From: Methanocella sp. PtaU1.Bin125
GTDB taxonomy: Archaea > Halobacteriota > Methanocellia > Methanocellales > Methanocellaceae
NCBI GenBank assembly: GCA_002067315.1
Contig: MVRA01000060.1
Location: 1-33,918 of the forward strand
Direction of reading: 5' to 3'
DNA: 33,918 bases
In this document: piece after piece, positions 6,202-14,034 of the stretch
Layout of the letters: every line of letters starts with the position of its first letter
Numbering within the stretch: position 1 is the first letter of the stretch
Position numbers and translations under genes: made by a program
Notes under the pieces: generated by a model
The model's input: only the letters and a program-made list of their open reading frames with translations
Databases searched by the model: none
What the model was told of the DNA's origin: nothing

Positions 6202-8352
6202 TCAGGGCACCTTCGTCTCGATCGGCTTTTCCACGACCGGCTTCATATCGGCAGGGTACTGGCCGATCTTGATGGACAGCTTTTCCAGCACTTCCTTGCG
6301 CATGCCCTCGACGAACTTGATCGAGCCGACCACGAGGTGGCCTCCGCCGCTGACGCCGCCGCCCCGGATCTCGTCCCGCAGCTCCCGCACCATGCGCGGG
6401 ATGTTCATCTGCACGCCCCGGGAGCGCAGCACCGCGAAGTCCGGGCCGTAGCCCAGCGTGACCACCGGCTGGCCCGCGTGCTTCCGGCACAGCAGGTCGT
6501 GGATCTCGCCCGTCGTCTTGCCCGGCGCCGGGAAGGTGAACTTGTGGGCGAAGTTCTCCACGTCGATGGTGAACAGCATCGCGCCGTTCGACAGCGTCAC
6601 ATTCTTCACGTGCGGCATGGACGCGTCGAGCTGGTCAGCGATCATCTTGTTCGCCTGGTCGCAGAGCAGGCTGACGATCGCCCCGTGCCGCGTCGAGCCG
6701 CCCAGGTTGAGGATGTCGTTGATGATGCCCCGGCCGTCGTTGTAGCGCAGCCAGAACTGCTCGTAGTCCAGGGCCAGCGCGATCTTCTTCAGGTCGTCCT
6801 CGGAGTATTTGTCCTTCACCAGCGCGAGGTACTGCGCCCGCTCCGGCGCCTCCGACCGGTCGCCGACCGCCGCCACGGCAGCCATATGCTTGATCTCGTC
6901 CGTCACGTCCGGGTTGATCATCCGCGCCAGCTCCACGCCGAGCATGCCTGCCGTAATCCCGAAGTCGCCGCCCGCGTGGTACGGGTTGACGTGGCCTTTC
7001 AGGAACGGGTCGACCGTGGCGTCCGGGTGGTGGTGGTCCACTACGAGCAGGTCGAGGCCGTACACCTGCGTGTACCGGTACGCCTCGATGTCTTCCTCGG
7101 TAGAGCCGTTGTCCATGAGAATGATGAGCGGCATGCGCTGCCCGTGGCGCTCGCTGTCCTCCAGCGCCATGACCAGGTCCTTGTTAACGTCTTCCAGCTC
7201 GTAGAAAGGCGCCTTGGACGGGGACCGGCCGAAGAAGTGATACTCGGCCTCGGAATCGCCCTCCTGCCGGATCAGCGGCAGGCACGCCCGCTCCACCGCG
7301 ACCCCGGCGCAGATGCCGTCGGCGTCCGCGTGGTGGCGGATGATGATCGGGACCGACTTGAGGATAGCGCGGCGGATGTGTCTGGCGACCTGCTCCATCC
7401 GCGGGCGGAGCCGCTCCAGCACCTCACTCCTGACCAGGAAGTCCACATGCGCGGGCTTCGCCCGGCTGTCGATGGCGGCCTCGATGGCGCCTTTGATCAC
7501 GGCGGCGTCCTCGCCCGCGAGCTTCCTCATGTCGAGGACTTCCAGCTGCAGGCCGTTGTTGCGCATGGTGATCTCGCCGATGACCCGCACCACGTCCTCC
7601 AGCTGCACCTCCGGGAACGCCCGCATGCCCGCTTCCACGAACGCGGCACAGGAGACGGAGCCTTCCTCGTCCGTGACCGCGAAAATCGTCGGCCCGCTGG
7701 TCTGCTTGATCTGCACGACCTCGCCGCTGATGCTCACCAGCTTGTTCACGAACTTGTTAATGTCACCCGATTTGGTACGGGGGAGGTTCTTCTCCACCTC
7801 GATGAATTTGAACTCTTTGACGTTGTGCGGGATGAGGTCGAAGTTGCCGTTGGGCTTGATGGAGTTGATCTTTACCATCACATCTTCGCCCGAGACATAG
7901 GTCCTGTGAACATTGCTCGAGTGGATAAGGCCCTTGGTCTGGGCGTTCAGGTTCACGAACACGCCGAAGTCAGCCGTGTTGGCGACCTTCCCCAGGTAAG
8001 TCTTGCCGACGTCGAGGTCGGAGACGTCGCACGCCGGGCTCAGCCTGTATACCGGATAGATGCTCTGGCACTTCTCGCAGACATCCTTCCCGGGCAGCGC
8101 CGGCTGGCCGCAGATCTCGCAGTCGTTCAGCTTGCCCGTACCCCCGCAGCCCTGGCACTTCTCCCGGGTCTGCAGCTTGCCTGAGCCCTTGCACTTCGGG
8201 CAGAACCCGCCCAGCAGTCCCTTCAGGTCCTTCTCGGACATGCCCATCAGGTTCATGCTCTTCACTTTTCCAGAGCCGTTGCAGGTCGGGCAGGTCTGCT
8301 CGCCCTTCACCACGTACCCTTTGCCCTGGCACGACTGACACTCGACGCTCAT
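6202..8352 (-). CDS. DHH-family phosphoesterase with zinc fingers, S1 and OB domains
   Basis: A 716-residue multidomain protein. Residues 1-100 hold DnaJ-type CxxCxGxG zinc repeats (CQSCQGKGY, CPTCNGSGK, CPKCKGSGK, CQGCGGTGK) followed by a CEICG/CEKC pair. An S1 RNA-binding domain follows (about 110-180), then an OB-fold nucleic-acid domain (about 200-275). The DHH catalytic domain has HHADADG near residue 340 and VVDHHHPD near 440, and the DHHA1 motif GGGVSGGGH is near 668. RecJ/NrnA-type DHH enzymes degrade single-stranded DNA, RNA or short oligonucleotides with Mn2+. The S1 plus OB combination suggests an RNA or RNA/DNA exonuclease in archaeal repair, replication or RNA turnover; the exact substrate is inference. 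TATA-like atttaaaac lies just upstream. Confidence 0.93.
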   Translation of the reverse strand: MSVECQSCQGKGYVVKGEQTCPTCNGSGKVKSMNLMGMSEKDLKGLLGGFCPKCKGSGKLQTREKCQGCGGTGKLNDCEICGQPALPGKDVCEKCQSIYPVYRLSPACDVSDLDVGKTYLGKVANTADFGVFVNLNAQTKGLIHSSNVHRTYVSGEDVMVKINSIKPNGNFDLIPHNVKEFKFIEVEKNLPRTKSGDINKFVNKLVSISGEVVQIKQTSGPTIFAVTDEEGSVSCAAFVEAGMRAFPEVQLEDVVRVIGEITMRNNGLQLEVLDMRKLAGEDAAVIKGAIEAAIDSRAKPAHVDFLVRSEVLERLRPRMEQVARHIRRAILKSVPIIIRHHADADGICAGVAVERACLPLIRQEGDSEAEYHFFGRSPSKAPFYELEDVNKDLVMALEDSERHGQRMPLIILMDNGSTEEDIEAYRYTQVYGLDLLVVDHHHPDATVDPFLKGHVNPYHAGGDFGITAGMLGVELARMINPDVTDEIKHMAAVAAVGDRSEAPERAQYLALVKDKYSEDDLKKIALALDYEQFWLRYNDGRGIINDILNLGGSTRHGAIVSLLCDQANKMIADQLDASMPHVKNVTLSNGAMLFTIDVENFAHKFTFPAPGKTTGEIHDLLCRKHAGQPVVTLGYGPDFAVLRSRGVQMNIPRMVRELRDEIRGGGVSGGGHLVVGSIKFVEGMRKEVLEKLSIKIGQYPADMKPVVEKPIETKVP

Positions 8353-8699
8353 GATAATGACCTTGTTTTAAATGATTCTATCAGGCAACTCCCGGCCCGA
8401 TGCCATATATATTTTATCGTGGCAGGCGCATGGCGCCGGTACGGACCGCGTGGCAACCGGATATATTACTGTTAGAAGCGCCTCTGGATATATAAATCCT
8501 CTTTATCGTCGGCGGCGAAACACGGGCGCAAAGCCCGAAAAAACGCTGTCCGCGATGCCGGCAGGCACCTCGTTCCCGGGCAGCAATCGAAACCGGATAC
8601 ACAGGTCTGGCATGGCAACCACAATCGCCTTACCGGAAAGCTGTTTCTGACATACGTTTATCGATAGTGAAGTCAGTAATATTTAACCATGGTATAAAT
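8353..8699. other. Intergenic region with tandem TATA-like boxes; possible small RNA
   Basis: A gap of about 350 bases. Near the DHH gene it carries that gene's promoter. Further on, ggatatatta (8458-8467) and ggatatataaatcc (8487-8500) are strong TATA-like sites facing right, but no convincing reading frame follows. About 25 bases beyond the second box a hairpin cgggc-gcaaa-gcccg (8523-8537) followed by six A could be the 5' end of a small RNA. The stretch before 8700 is AT-rich and may hold the promoter of the winged-helix gene. No known RNA family is recognised. Confidence 0.35.
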
Positions 8700-8978
8700 A
8701 TGGTGATATTAAATGAGAAGGAGATCACTGTTCTGATGTACCTGGACTCCGCGCTGGACAGCCGTCCCGGGGGAATAAGAGCCCGCCGGATGGCGGAGAA
8801 CCTCGGCGAGCCCGTGGCCGACATCATCGCGGCCTGCGAGAGCCTCAACGAGATAGACCTGCTGCGCATCGATCATCTTTATCGCGAGAATAATAAGGTC
8901 ACGGATATCGAGATGCATATCCTCAGCGAGGGCGCGAGCGTTTTATTCGAGAACCTGAACTACGATATCTGGGACTGA
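8700..8978 (+). CDS. Small winged-helix protein (paralog A)
   Basis: A 92-residue predicted winged helix-turn-helix protein. Residues 3-60 contain helices with the pattern EITVLMYLDSALDSRPGGIRARRMAENLGEPVADIIAACESL, then a wing-like stretch around residues 62-78. It aligns along its length with the next gene (9124): VLMYLDSAL against VLMYFREAL, IIAACESLNEIDLLRID against VLDACEKLDQTGLLDIE. The ATG at 8700 is preferred over a GTG at 8667 because the alignment begins there. Probably a DNA-binding regulator, target unknown. The pair looks like a local tandem duplication. Confidence 0.72.
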   Translation: MVILNEKEITVLMYLDSALDSRPGGIRARRMAENLGEPVADIIAACESLNEIDLLRIDHLYRENNKVTDIEMHILSEGASVLFENLNYDIWD

Positions 8979-9123
8979 AGACTGGCGGAAATCTGTTACG
9001 GCCTGACCACGATAAAAATGAGGATTATCACACAGACTTTTACAAAGACCTCCGGCCACCGCTATTCACGCCGCCTGATCACCGTATAATGTATTTATCC
9101 TCCGCCGCCCATTTTTCGACGGA

Positions 9124-9408
9124 GTGATCGCTACGGAAACATTGACCGGACGCCAGAAGGAAGTGCTCATGTACTTCCGGGAAGCGCTTAACCACAACCG
9201 GCCGGAAGGCGTGAAGGCCAGCGAGGCCGCGAACAACATCGACACGCCGCTGCAGGATGTGCTCGACGCCTGCGAGAAACTGGACCAGACGGGCCTGCTC
9301 GACATCGAGAAACGCCACATGTCGGGCGGAAAAGCGCAAGACCTCGAGGCGCATATCACCGCCGCAGGCATCGACTACCTCCAGAAAGAAAAGGGCATAC
9401 CACTGTGA
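9124..9408 (+). CDS. Small winged-helix protein (paralog B)
   Basis: A 94-residue paralog of the preceding gene, with the same fold (GRQKEVLMYFREALNHNRPEG, a recognition-helix region around VLDACEKLDQTGLL, then IEKRHMSGGKAQDLEAHIT). It starts at a GTG at 9124. A TATA-like tataatgtatttatcc about 25-40 bases upstream means the transcript may start at or next to the GTG, so it is likely leaderless. It lies 145 bases after paralog A with its own promoter, so the two can be regulated separately. Probably DNA-binding; may form dimers with itself or paralog A. Function unknown. Confidence 0.75.
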   Translation: MIATETLTGRQKEVLMYFREALNHNRPEGVKASEAANNIDTPLQDVLDACEKLDQTGLLDIEKRHMSGGKAQDLEAHITAAGIDYLQKEKGIPL

Positions 9409-9433
9409 GCCTGCCAGCGGACGTCGTCCACCG

Positions 9434-9489
9434 TTAATTTTATAAGAAATGAACGGCACTCTATTGCTGCAAGTGCAATATCATTGCAC
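9434..9489 (+). promoter_or_regulatory. tRNA-Val promoter and leader inverted repeat
   Basis: ttaattttataag at 9434-9446 is a TATA-like box for the tRNA. A perfect inverted repeat follows at 9473-9489: gtgcaat, a three-base centre atc, then attgcac, ending seven bases before the tRNA. With transcription starting near 9465-9470 it would be a short 5' leader hairpin removed by RNase P. Confidence 0.5.
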
Positions 9490-9496
9490 CAGAATC

Positions 9497-9570
9497 GGGC
9501 CTGTGGTCTAGCTGGTTATGACGTCGCCTTCACACGGCGGAGGTCAGGGGTTCGAATCCCTTCGGGCCCA
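9497..9570 (+). tRNA. tRNA-Val (CAC)
   Basis: A complete 74-base cloverleaf. The acceptor stem is gggcctg (9497-9503) with cgggccc (9563-9569, one G-T pair) and discriminator A at 9570. The anticodon arm is tcgcc-ttcacac-ggcgg, with loop bases giving anticodon CAC, which reads GUG valine codons. The T arm is agggg-ttcgaat-ccctt with a standard TTCGAAT loop. CCA is not encoded and no intron is seen in the anticodon loop. Confidence 0.96.
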
Positions 9571-9588
9571 TAAAAGTCTTGAGGGGCT

Positions 9589-9617
9589 CCCGGGGGCTTT
9601 TTCAAAAGCCCCCAGGG
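9589..9617. terminator. Strong hairpin downstream of tRNA-Val
   Basis: gggggctttt (9592-9601) and aaaagccccc (9604-9613) form a perfect 10-bp inverted repeat with a two-base centre, extended by ccc/ggg around one bulged A. It lies 20 bases after the tRNA and is a good candidate for an end signal, although archaeal tRNA genes usually stop at plain T-runs. The remaining gap to 9828 shows no gene. Confidence 0.5.
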
Positions 9618-9827
9618 TCGCGACACTAAACTCACGTGCCGAAGGCACCATTTATAGGAACGTTTTGAAGGCAAGGGGGGGACTTTTAGGAAAAGTTATC
9701 CCTGTACACCAAGCCTTATAAAAACACCTCCTGCCCCGGCCGCCCTCGCGCGCGAACCGCATGCAACACCCGCTTTTATCAATCAGACATAGTCGGGCTT
9801 TTACGTACCGTTACAATAAAAAATGAT

Positions 9828-10778
9828 TCAGGCCTCTTCCGGCATGGCTACGTATTTGCTGCACTCGACGGCCTGGCACCCCTTGCACGTCTGGCCGTTA
9901 TCGCAGGGCTCGACGTGGGTGATCACGCTGGTCCGGGGGAACCGGACGGTAATGTCGTGCTCGATGTGGTCGGCCAGGCCGTGGGCCTGCTCGACGCTCA
10001 TGTCCCGGGAGACAACGAGGTGCAGGTCGACGAACCGGTCCGACCCGGAGCGGCGGGTCCGGAGCTCATGAAAGCCAGCGAACTTGCCGGAGTGGTCTTT
10101 AATGATGCGCTCGATCTCGGCGACCTCGGCATCGGGCAGCTGGACGTCCATGAGGTCTTTGACCGACTTAATCGTCAGCTCGAAGGCCGCCTTCAGGATA
10201 AAGAGCGCCACCAGGATGGCGAACAGCGGGTCCAGGATCGTCCACCCCGTCAGCTTGATCGCGATCAGTCCTGCGAAGATACCAAGCGACGTCAGCACGT
10301 CCGTCCGGAGGTGCCACGCGTCGGCCTCCAGCGCGATGCTCTCGGTGCGCCGGGCCGTCTTCATGAGCCGCGACGAGACGTAGAAGTTGACGATCGCCGA
10401 GAGGGCCATGACGGCGATGCCCAGGTTCACGTCCTCGAGGGTGACGCCGTGGGTCAGCTTCTGGTATGCTTCGTAAATGATCAGCAGCGCGGCGGCGAAG
10501 ATCAGCAGGGCTTCGATAGTGCCCGAGATGTTCTCGTACTTGCCGTGGCCGAAAGTGTGCTCGGAGTCAGGCGGCTCGCTCGATTTGCGGACAGAATAGT
10601 AGGCGATGACCGCCGCCATCAGGTCGATGCCCGAATGGATTGCCTCCGAGATGACGCTGACCGACCCGATCATGAAGCCGACGACAAGCTTGGTTACGAC
10701 CAGCAAGGAGTTGGACGCGATAGAAAGGCGCGCAATACCGGTCTTTTCTCGGTTCATGTCTTCAATATCAATGCTCAT
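9828..10778 (-). CDS. Cation diffusion facilitator transporter with Cys-rich tail
   Basis: A 316-residue CDF (FieF/ZitB-type) cation/proton antiporter that exports divalent metals such as Zn2+, Fe2+ or Mn2+. Six membrane segments are expected in the first 210 residues. The transport site can be read as H48 and D52 in SEAIHSGIDLMAA and H156 and D160 in EADAWHLRTD, and HTFGHGKYENISG is typical of the loop after TM2. The soluble C-terminal domain carries a tail with C292, C298, C301 and C306 (CDNGQTCKGCQAVEC), which is not part of the core family and may sense or bind metal; that role is inference. A palindrome upstream may be an operator. Metal specificity is not determined. Confidence 0.92.
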   Translation of the reverse strand: MSIDIEDMNREKTGIARLSIASNSLLVVTKLVVGFMIGSVSVISEAIHSGIDLMAAVIAYYSVRKSSEPPDSEHTFGHGKYENISGTIEALLIFAAALLIIYEAYQKLTHGVTLEDVNLGIAVMALSAIVNFYVSSRLMKTARRTESIALEADAWHLRTDVLTSLGIFAGLIAIKLTGWTILDPLFAILVALFILKAAFELTIKSVKDLMDVQLPDAEVAEIERIIKDHSGKFAGFHELRTRRSGSDRFVDLHLVVSRDMSVEQAHGLADHIEHDITVRFPRTSVITHVEPCDNGQTCKGCQAVECSKYVAMPEEA

Positions 10779-10819
10779 CGTTTCTCACAATATCAGTAAA
10801 ACACGCGATACGCCGTTAA

Positions 10820-10853
10820 CATATATAGGGTTATCGACTGTGCAACGCGTTGC
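10820..10853 (-). promoter_or_regulatory. CDF promoter with 12-bp palindrome
   Basis: A TATA-like element lies at 10820-10829 (reading leftward, ctatatatgt), about 45 bases before the CDF start. Directly beyond it, gcaacgcgttgc at 10842-10853 is a perfect 12-bp palindrome, well placed for a regulator that controls access of TBP/TFB. Metal-responsive control is a guess from the gene's role. Confidence 0.35.
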
Positions 10854-10963
10854 CCGGCCGTGAAAATTAACCCTGTTAAGTCCGCAGAACCAGCCCTGCA
10901 AGGGCAATCGTTATTAATGGAAAAGAGAAACACTATCTGTAAATATACTGGAGACATGGCGGC

Positions 10964-11467
10964 ATGATCGAAGACCTAAAAACCAGCAACATGACAGTAC
11001 GCCAATTTCTTGACGAGTTGACGGACATCAAGGGTCACACGAGCGTCATCTTCGGGCTCACCGAGGACGACCTGCTCAACCGGAACTTTACATTCTTTTA
11101 CGACGGTGACCTGCTCGAGTACCAGGTGGGCACGAAACGCCTGGTGAAGGTCACGGTAGACGGTGATCAATTCGCCATTAAAAAGGATGGCAAGGAGTAC
11201 AAAGGCCAGAAAGCCAGGGAACTCTTTAAGACCGATAAGGAGTTCAAGCTCTGGAAGCGGACCATCGACGGCGAGCAGAACGTAATCTTACAGGACGCCT
11301 GCGCCACCGTTCACGCGTACGCGCTGAGCCCGACCTGTACGTGGAAAGAGCTGCAGATGTCCAAAGAGTACTCGTTCTGCACGGTAAGAGAGCTGATGTC
11401 ATTTGTGTTGTCGTTCGAGTTCGAGGCGACGCTGGCCCGGTACATGCCGCTGAAACAGAGCAAGTAG
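10964..11467 (+). CDS. Hypothetical soluble protein
   Basis: A 167-residue protein not recognised. It is soluble with no signal peptide or membrane span. An N-terminal helix-rich part (MTVRQFLDELTD) precedes a beta-rich middle with regular alternation (FTFFYDGDLLEYQVGTKRLVKVTVDGDQFAIKKDGKEYKG), then KARELFKTDKEFKLWKRTIDG and a C-terminal helical region. Three cysteines lie at DACATV, SPTCTW and FCTV. The start ATG overlaps the stop of a three-codon mini-frame (ATG GCG GCA TGA) beginning eight bases upstream, possibly accidental. TATA-like taaatatac lies about 20 bases before the start. Real by codon pattern and signals; function unknown. Confidence 0.72.
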   Translation: MIEDLKTSNMTVRQFLDELTDIKGHTSVIFGLTEDDLLNRNFTFFYDGDLLEYQVGTKRLVKVTVDGDQFAIKKDGKEYKGQKARELFKTDKEFKLWKRTIDGEQNVILQDACATVHAYALSPTCTWKELQMSKEYSFCTVRELMSFVLSFEFEATLARYMPLKQSK

Positions 11468-11506
11468 AGCAAACTATTTTTACTTTTAGCCGCTGTAGCA
11501 ACAGCA

Positions 11507-11761
11507 ATGGACTGCGTGATCATGCTGGGCCTCGTCGCCGGGGCCATGACTACCGGGAGCATCATTCCACAGGTACTCAAGATCATCCGGAGCAAGACCT
11601 CCCGGGACATATCGACGATGTTCTTTCTGTTCATGTCCGGCGGGATGCTGCTCTGGCTCGTCTACGGGATATTAAGGGCTGACCCGGTCATCGTCATATG
11701 GAACTCGATCAGCCTCAGCCTGAGCCTTGCCATACTGGCGCTGAAAAAAATCTACCCGTAG
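11507..11761 (+). CDS. SemiSWEET / MtN3-like small transporter
   Basis: An 84-residue protein with three membrane segments (about residues 4-22, 38-56 and 60-79) and a PQ motif in the first (IIPQVLKIIRSKTSRDIS). This is the build of SemiSWEET, which dimerises to form a facilitative sugar transporter equivalent to one eukaryotic SWEET. PQ-loop relatives move other small solutes, so the substrate is open. It follows the unknown gene after 39 bases that contain a T-rich ctatttttactttta, perhaps both an end signal and a TATA box. Fold assignment is strong. Confidence 0.87.
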   Translation: MDCVIMLGLVAGAMTTGSIIPQVLKIIRSKTSRDISTMFFLFMSGGMLLWLVYGILRADPVIVIWNSISLSLSLAILALKKIYP

Positions 11762-11785
11762 CTGATGGTGTTCGTCGTCCCGGGC

Positions 11786-12484
11786 TTATCGGGGCGTAAA
11801 GCTTCCCAGGTCCGCGGTCCCCGCCGCCCTCTCGATCTTCCGCAGGTTGTCCATGAGCTTGCGCAGCCCGGGGTCGCTCATTAGCGAGCGCTCTTCGTCG
11901 TGCATGCGCAGGTTGATGTTGTCGATGTAGTTCTCCGAAGCGATATCGTAGAGCGCAGGAAACACTACCGTCTCCTCCCAGGCCGCGTGCGGCCGGTACA
12001 TGATGACGAACGACATGCAGTGGCCTGCCAGCTCGTTCAGCCGTCCGGGATCGTCGACGTGGCCCGACCGCGTCAGGTCGATGATCCGGCCGATGATCTC
12101 GCGCCCCTTATCGTGCTGGATCTCGAGCGTGTCGACCAGCCTGTCCATCGTCCCGGCCTCCCGGAGCTTCGGGAAGATGAACTGCTCCTCGTCGACCATG
12201 TGGTGGTCCGCGCCGAACTCCTTGATCGTGATGGCCGCGTGGTTGACCGGGAGAAGGTCCGTGTCCCCGCCGTCGACGATACTGGCGACTCCGCTCTCGA
12301 GGACGATCATCAGCCGCTCCATGATCGCGTGCTCCCGGGACAGTATCTCAGTCGGAGAGATGGACGGCAGTTCCTCCCCGAACTTGCCGGGCGGCTGCGG
12401 CCGGGTCACCTGGACCAGGTTGCCGAGGAACGTGCCCGGCCAGTACGGCATTTTTTTACGATAGGTCAATACGATCACCGGCAC
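11786..12484 (-). CDS. Hemerythrin-domain protein
   Basis: A 232-residue protein with a hemerythrin-like HHE domain, a four-helix bundle with an oxo-bridged diiron site that binds O2 or senses oxygen, NO or iron. Ligand candidates appear in order: H in SREHAIMERLM, H-H and E in ADHHMVDEEQFIFPKL, H in EIQHDKGREI, H and E in YRPHAAWEETVVFPAL. About 45 residues before the domain are unassigned. The start is uncertain: a GTG at 12484 lies some 20-28 bases after a TATA-like tttttatgg and would be leaderless, while an ATG at 12451 is equally lacking a ribosome-binding site. In an anaerobe a role in oxygen defence is likely but not shown. Confidence 0.87.
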   Translation of the reverse strand: MPVIVLTYRKKMPYWPGTFLGNLVQVTRPQPPGKFGEELPSISPTEILSREHAIMERLMIVLESGVASIVDGGDTDLLPVNHAAITIKEFGADHHMVDEEQFIFPKLREAGTMDRLVDTLEIQHDKGREIIGRIIDLTRSGHVDDPGRLNELAGHCMSFVIMYRPHAAWEETVVFPALYDIASENYIDNINLRMHDEERSLMSDPGLRKLMDNLRKIERAAGTADLGSFTPR

Positions 12485-12553
12485 TTCATTGATTCAACGG
12501 CCATAAAAAATGTCCCTGCCGATCATGCGGGATAACGCCAGTATTCCCGTAAG

Positions 12554-13462
12554 TCATCGTTTAACGACGGGGAGCAGGAGACGCTTATAACAAGGCGGAT
12601 ACCAGAGGTATCCATGCAGCCGGAGCGGGTCGATCAGCTCGATGCCATCACCATTCCGGGCCGCGGTCACTATGTAAGAATGATATCGCATCCGCTTCGC
12701 CTCGGGACGGGCCATCTGCAGGCTGATCTCTTCGCGGGAGACGCCGGCGAGCTTCGGGAACTCGGTCGCGGGCTGCCTGCCGTTCAGCAGGTGGTAGCCG
12801 TAGACGCGGTAGGCGTCGGCACTCTCTGCAATAATGAGCCAGCGCACCAGGTCGAACCCGGGTATAGCCCGGCCGCCGGACCGGGCGGAAACGTACAGTT
12901 TCAACGCTCCGCTCAGGAGGACCACCAGCGTAAAGAAGCCCCCGTAAACCCAGGGTTCCGCGATGCTGGCCCTCCCGGCCACGATGAAAACGCCAAACAC
13001 GAGACTGGCGAAGAGGAGATAGGGTGTCGGGCCCGCCGCGATCCCCAGGGTGAACTTCCGGTCGGTCACGGGATAAAGCAGCGGGATGCCGGGGAACGCG
13101 AGGAAGTCGAGAAGGAGATGCGAGAGCGCTCCGGCCAGTGTGGCGGCCATGGCAGGCAGCAGCGGCGTGCCGTAGCCGGCCAAGGCCATAACGGGCAGGG
13201 CGACGAGCGCGGCCGATAGCGCTACTATGAGAGCGCCGGCGAAGCTGTGGGTGAAGCCGCCGTGCGTCAGGATGTATAGCCGCGGGTCCCGGTCTGAGAA
13301 GCGCTGGAACGTGACGTCGATGTCCGGCGCTACGGCGCCCAGCACGGCGAACGGTATCAGCTCTGGAAGGCCGGCGACGGCGCACACGGCGCTGATGGCA
13401 AGGGCGTGCGTCAGGCTGTCCACGTTAAAAAATGCGAGACTAACGGATAAAAAGGTTGTCAC
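12554..13462 (-). CDS. YdjM/DUF457-type membrane-bound metal-dependent hydrolase
   Basis: A 302-residue polytopic membrane protein of the YdjM (DUF457) group. Family marks are the start-proximal DSLTHALAISAV, APDIDV, the HGGFTHS motif and SHLLLDFLAFPG, whose His and Asp residues are thought to bind a metal in the membrane. About four or five hydrophobic segments occupy the first 190 residues and a soluble tail follows. Substrate unknown. The GTG at 13462 lies about 25 bases after an AT-rich TATA-like site; a GTG at 13423 (VDSLTHA) would match the family's usual beginning and is a serious alternative. Confidence 0.83.
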   Translation of the reverse strand: MTTFLSVSLAFFNVDSLTHALAISAVCAVAGLPELIPFAVLGAVAPDIDVTFQRFSDRDPRLYILTHGGFTHSFAGALIVALSAALVALPVMALAGYGTPLLPAMAATLAGALSHLLLDFLAFPGIPLLYPVTDRKFTLGIAAGPTPYLLFASLVFGVFIVAGRASIAEPWVYGGFFTLVVLLSGALKLYVSARSGGRAIPGFDLVRWLIIAESADAYRVYGYHLLNGRQPATEFPKLAGVSREEISLQMARPEAKRMRYHSYIVTAARNGDGIELIDPLRLHGYLWYPPCYKRLLLPVVKR

Positions 13463-13572
13463 GCCATATTAATGATATCAATTTGATATTTTTATTATAC
13501 TTTATGATAGCATTTTGATTAATACTTTAGTAATAGCTAACTATAAATATTATCATATCGATATCAGTATTC
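13463..13572. promoter_or_regulatory. AT-rich divergent promoter
   Basis: A sharply AT-rich 110-base gap between divergent genes. It contains ctataaatattat at 13539-13551, 22-34 bases before the ATG at 13573, so that gene is probably leaderless. aaaaatatc read leftward near 13485-13493 suits the GTG at 13462. Repeated gatat motifs (gatatcaatttgatatt at 13474-13490, atcgatatc at 13558-13566) may be regulator sites. Confidence 0.55.
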
Positions 13573-14034
13573 ATGCGTACGCCCGGGCAGCGAAAAGAGA
13601 TTTACGAAATCGTGAAGGCCCGCCTCGCGCAGGGGATGAGTGGCCGGGCCGCCCGGGCGAATATCGATTACGACGGCAAGGTCTTCGACCTTGACTTCAA
13701 GACCTGGAAAACGTACGCTGCAGAGTTCGACGGCTCCCTGCCCGAAGTTCGGGCGACCTCCCATCCCTCCCCGGACAGGGAGCTGATCGTGACGCCTGCC
13801 GCCGCCCCCGCTTTATTTACGGCTCCCGCTACACCGTACCGGCATGCCGGCCGCAGGCCCGGCGTCCACAAGACGCGGTTCCTGGTCGCGCTGTCTGACA
13901 GCCGCCTGGAGCAGCTCAAGGCCGAAGCGTTGCGGAAAGACAAGACGTATGCCGCGCTGGCGGTGGACTACATCATCGAAGGCCTGGAGCGCGTGGAAAA
14001 AAGCCGGGGGCAGGCGGCCCGGGATCAGCAATAG
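13573..14034 (+). CDS. Putative DNA-binding protein (ribbon-helix-helix-like C-terminus)
   Basis: A 153-residue protein of no family I recognise. The N-terminal half (GQRKEIYEIVKARLAQGMSG) is helical and basic. A Pro/Ala-rich linker at about residues 62-90 leads to a C-terminal part beginning KTRFLVALSDSRLEQLKAEA, whose beta strand then two helices with regular spacing resembles ribbon-helix-helix DNA-binding domains (strand TRFLVAL, helices SRLEQLKAEALRK and YAALAVDYIIEGLERVE). It may be a regulator of itself or of the divergent membrane gene, with which it shares an AT-rich promoter. Its last ten bases overlap the end of the convergent secreted-protein gene. Confidence 0.68.
   Translation: MRTPGQRKEIYEIVKARLAQGMSGRAARANIDYDGKVFDLDFKTWKTYAAEFDGSLPEVRATSHPSPDRELIVTPAAAPALFTAPATPYRHAGRRPGVHKTRFLVALSDSRLEQLKAEALRKDKTYAALAVDYIIEGLERVEKSRGQAARDQQ

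Noticed and set aside
6160-8184. 674-codon open frame on the plus strand
   Set aside because: It lies wholly over the DHH phosphoesterase on the other strand. The product is rich in Arg, Val and His in the pattern of an antisense frame in GC-rich DNA and has no domain.
9518-9721. 67-codon frame running out of the tRNA
   Set aside because: Begins inside tRNA-Val and translates its T arm (the familiar GQGFESLRAHK pattern), a known false prediction.
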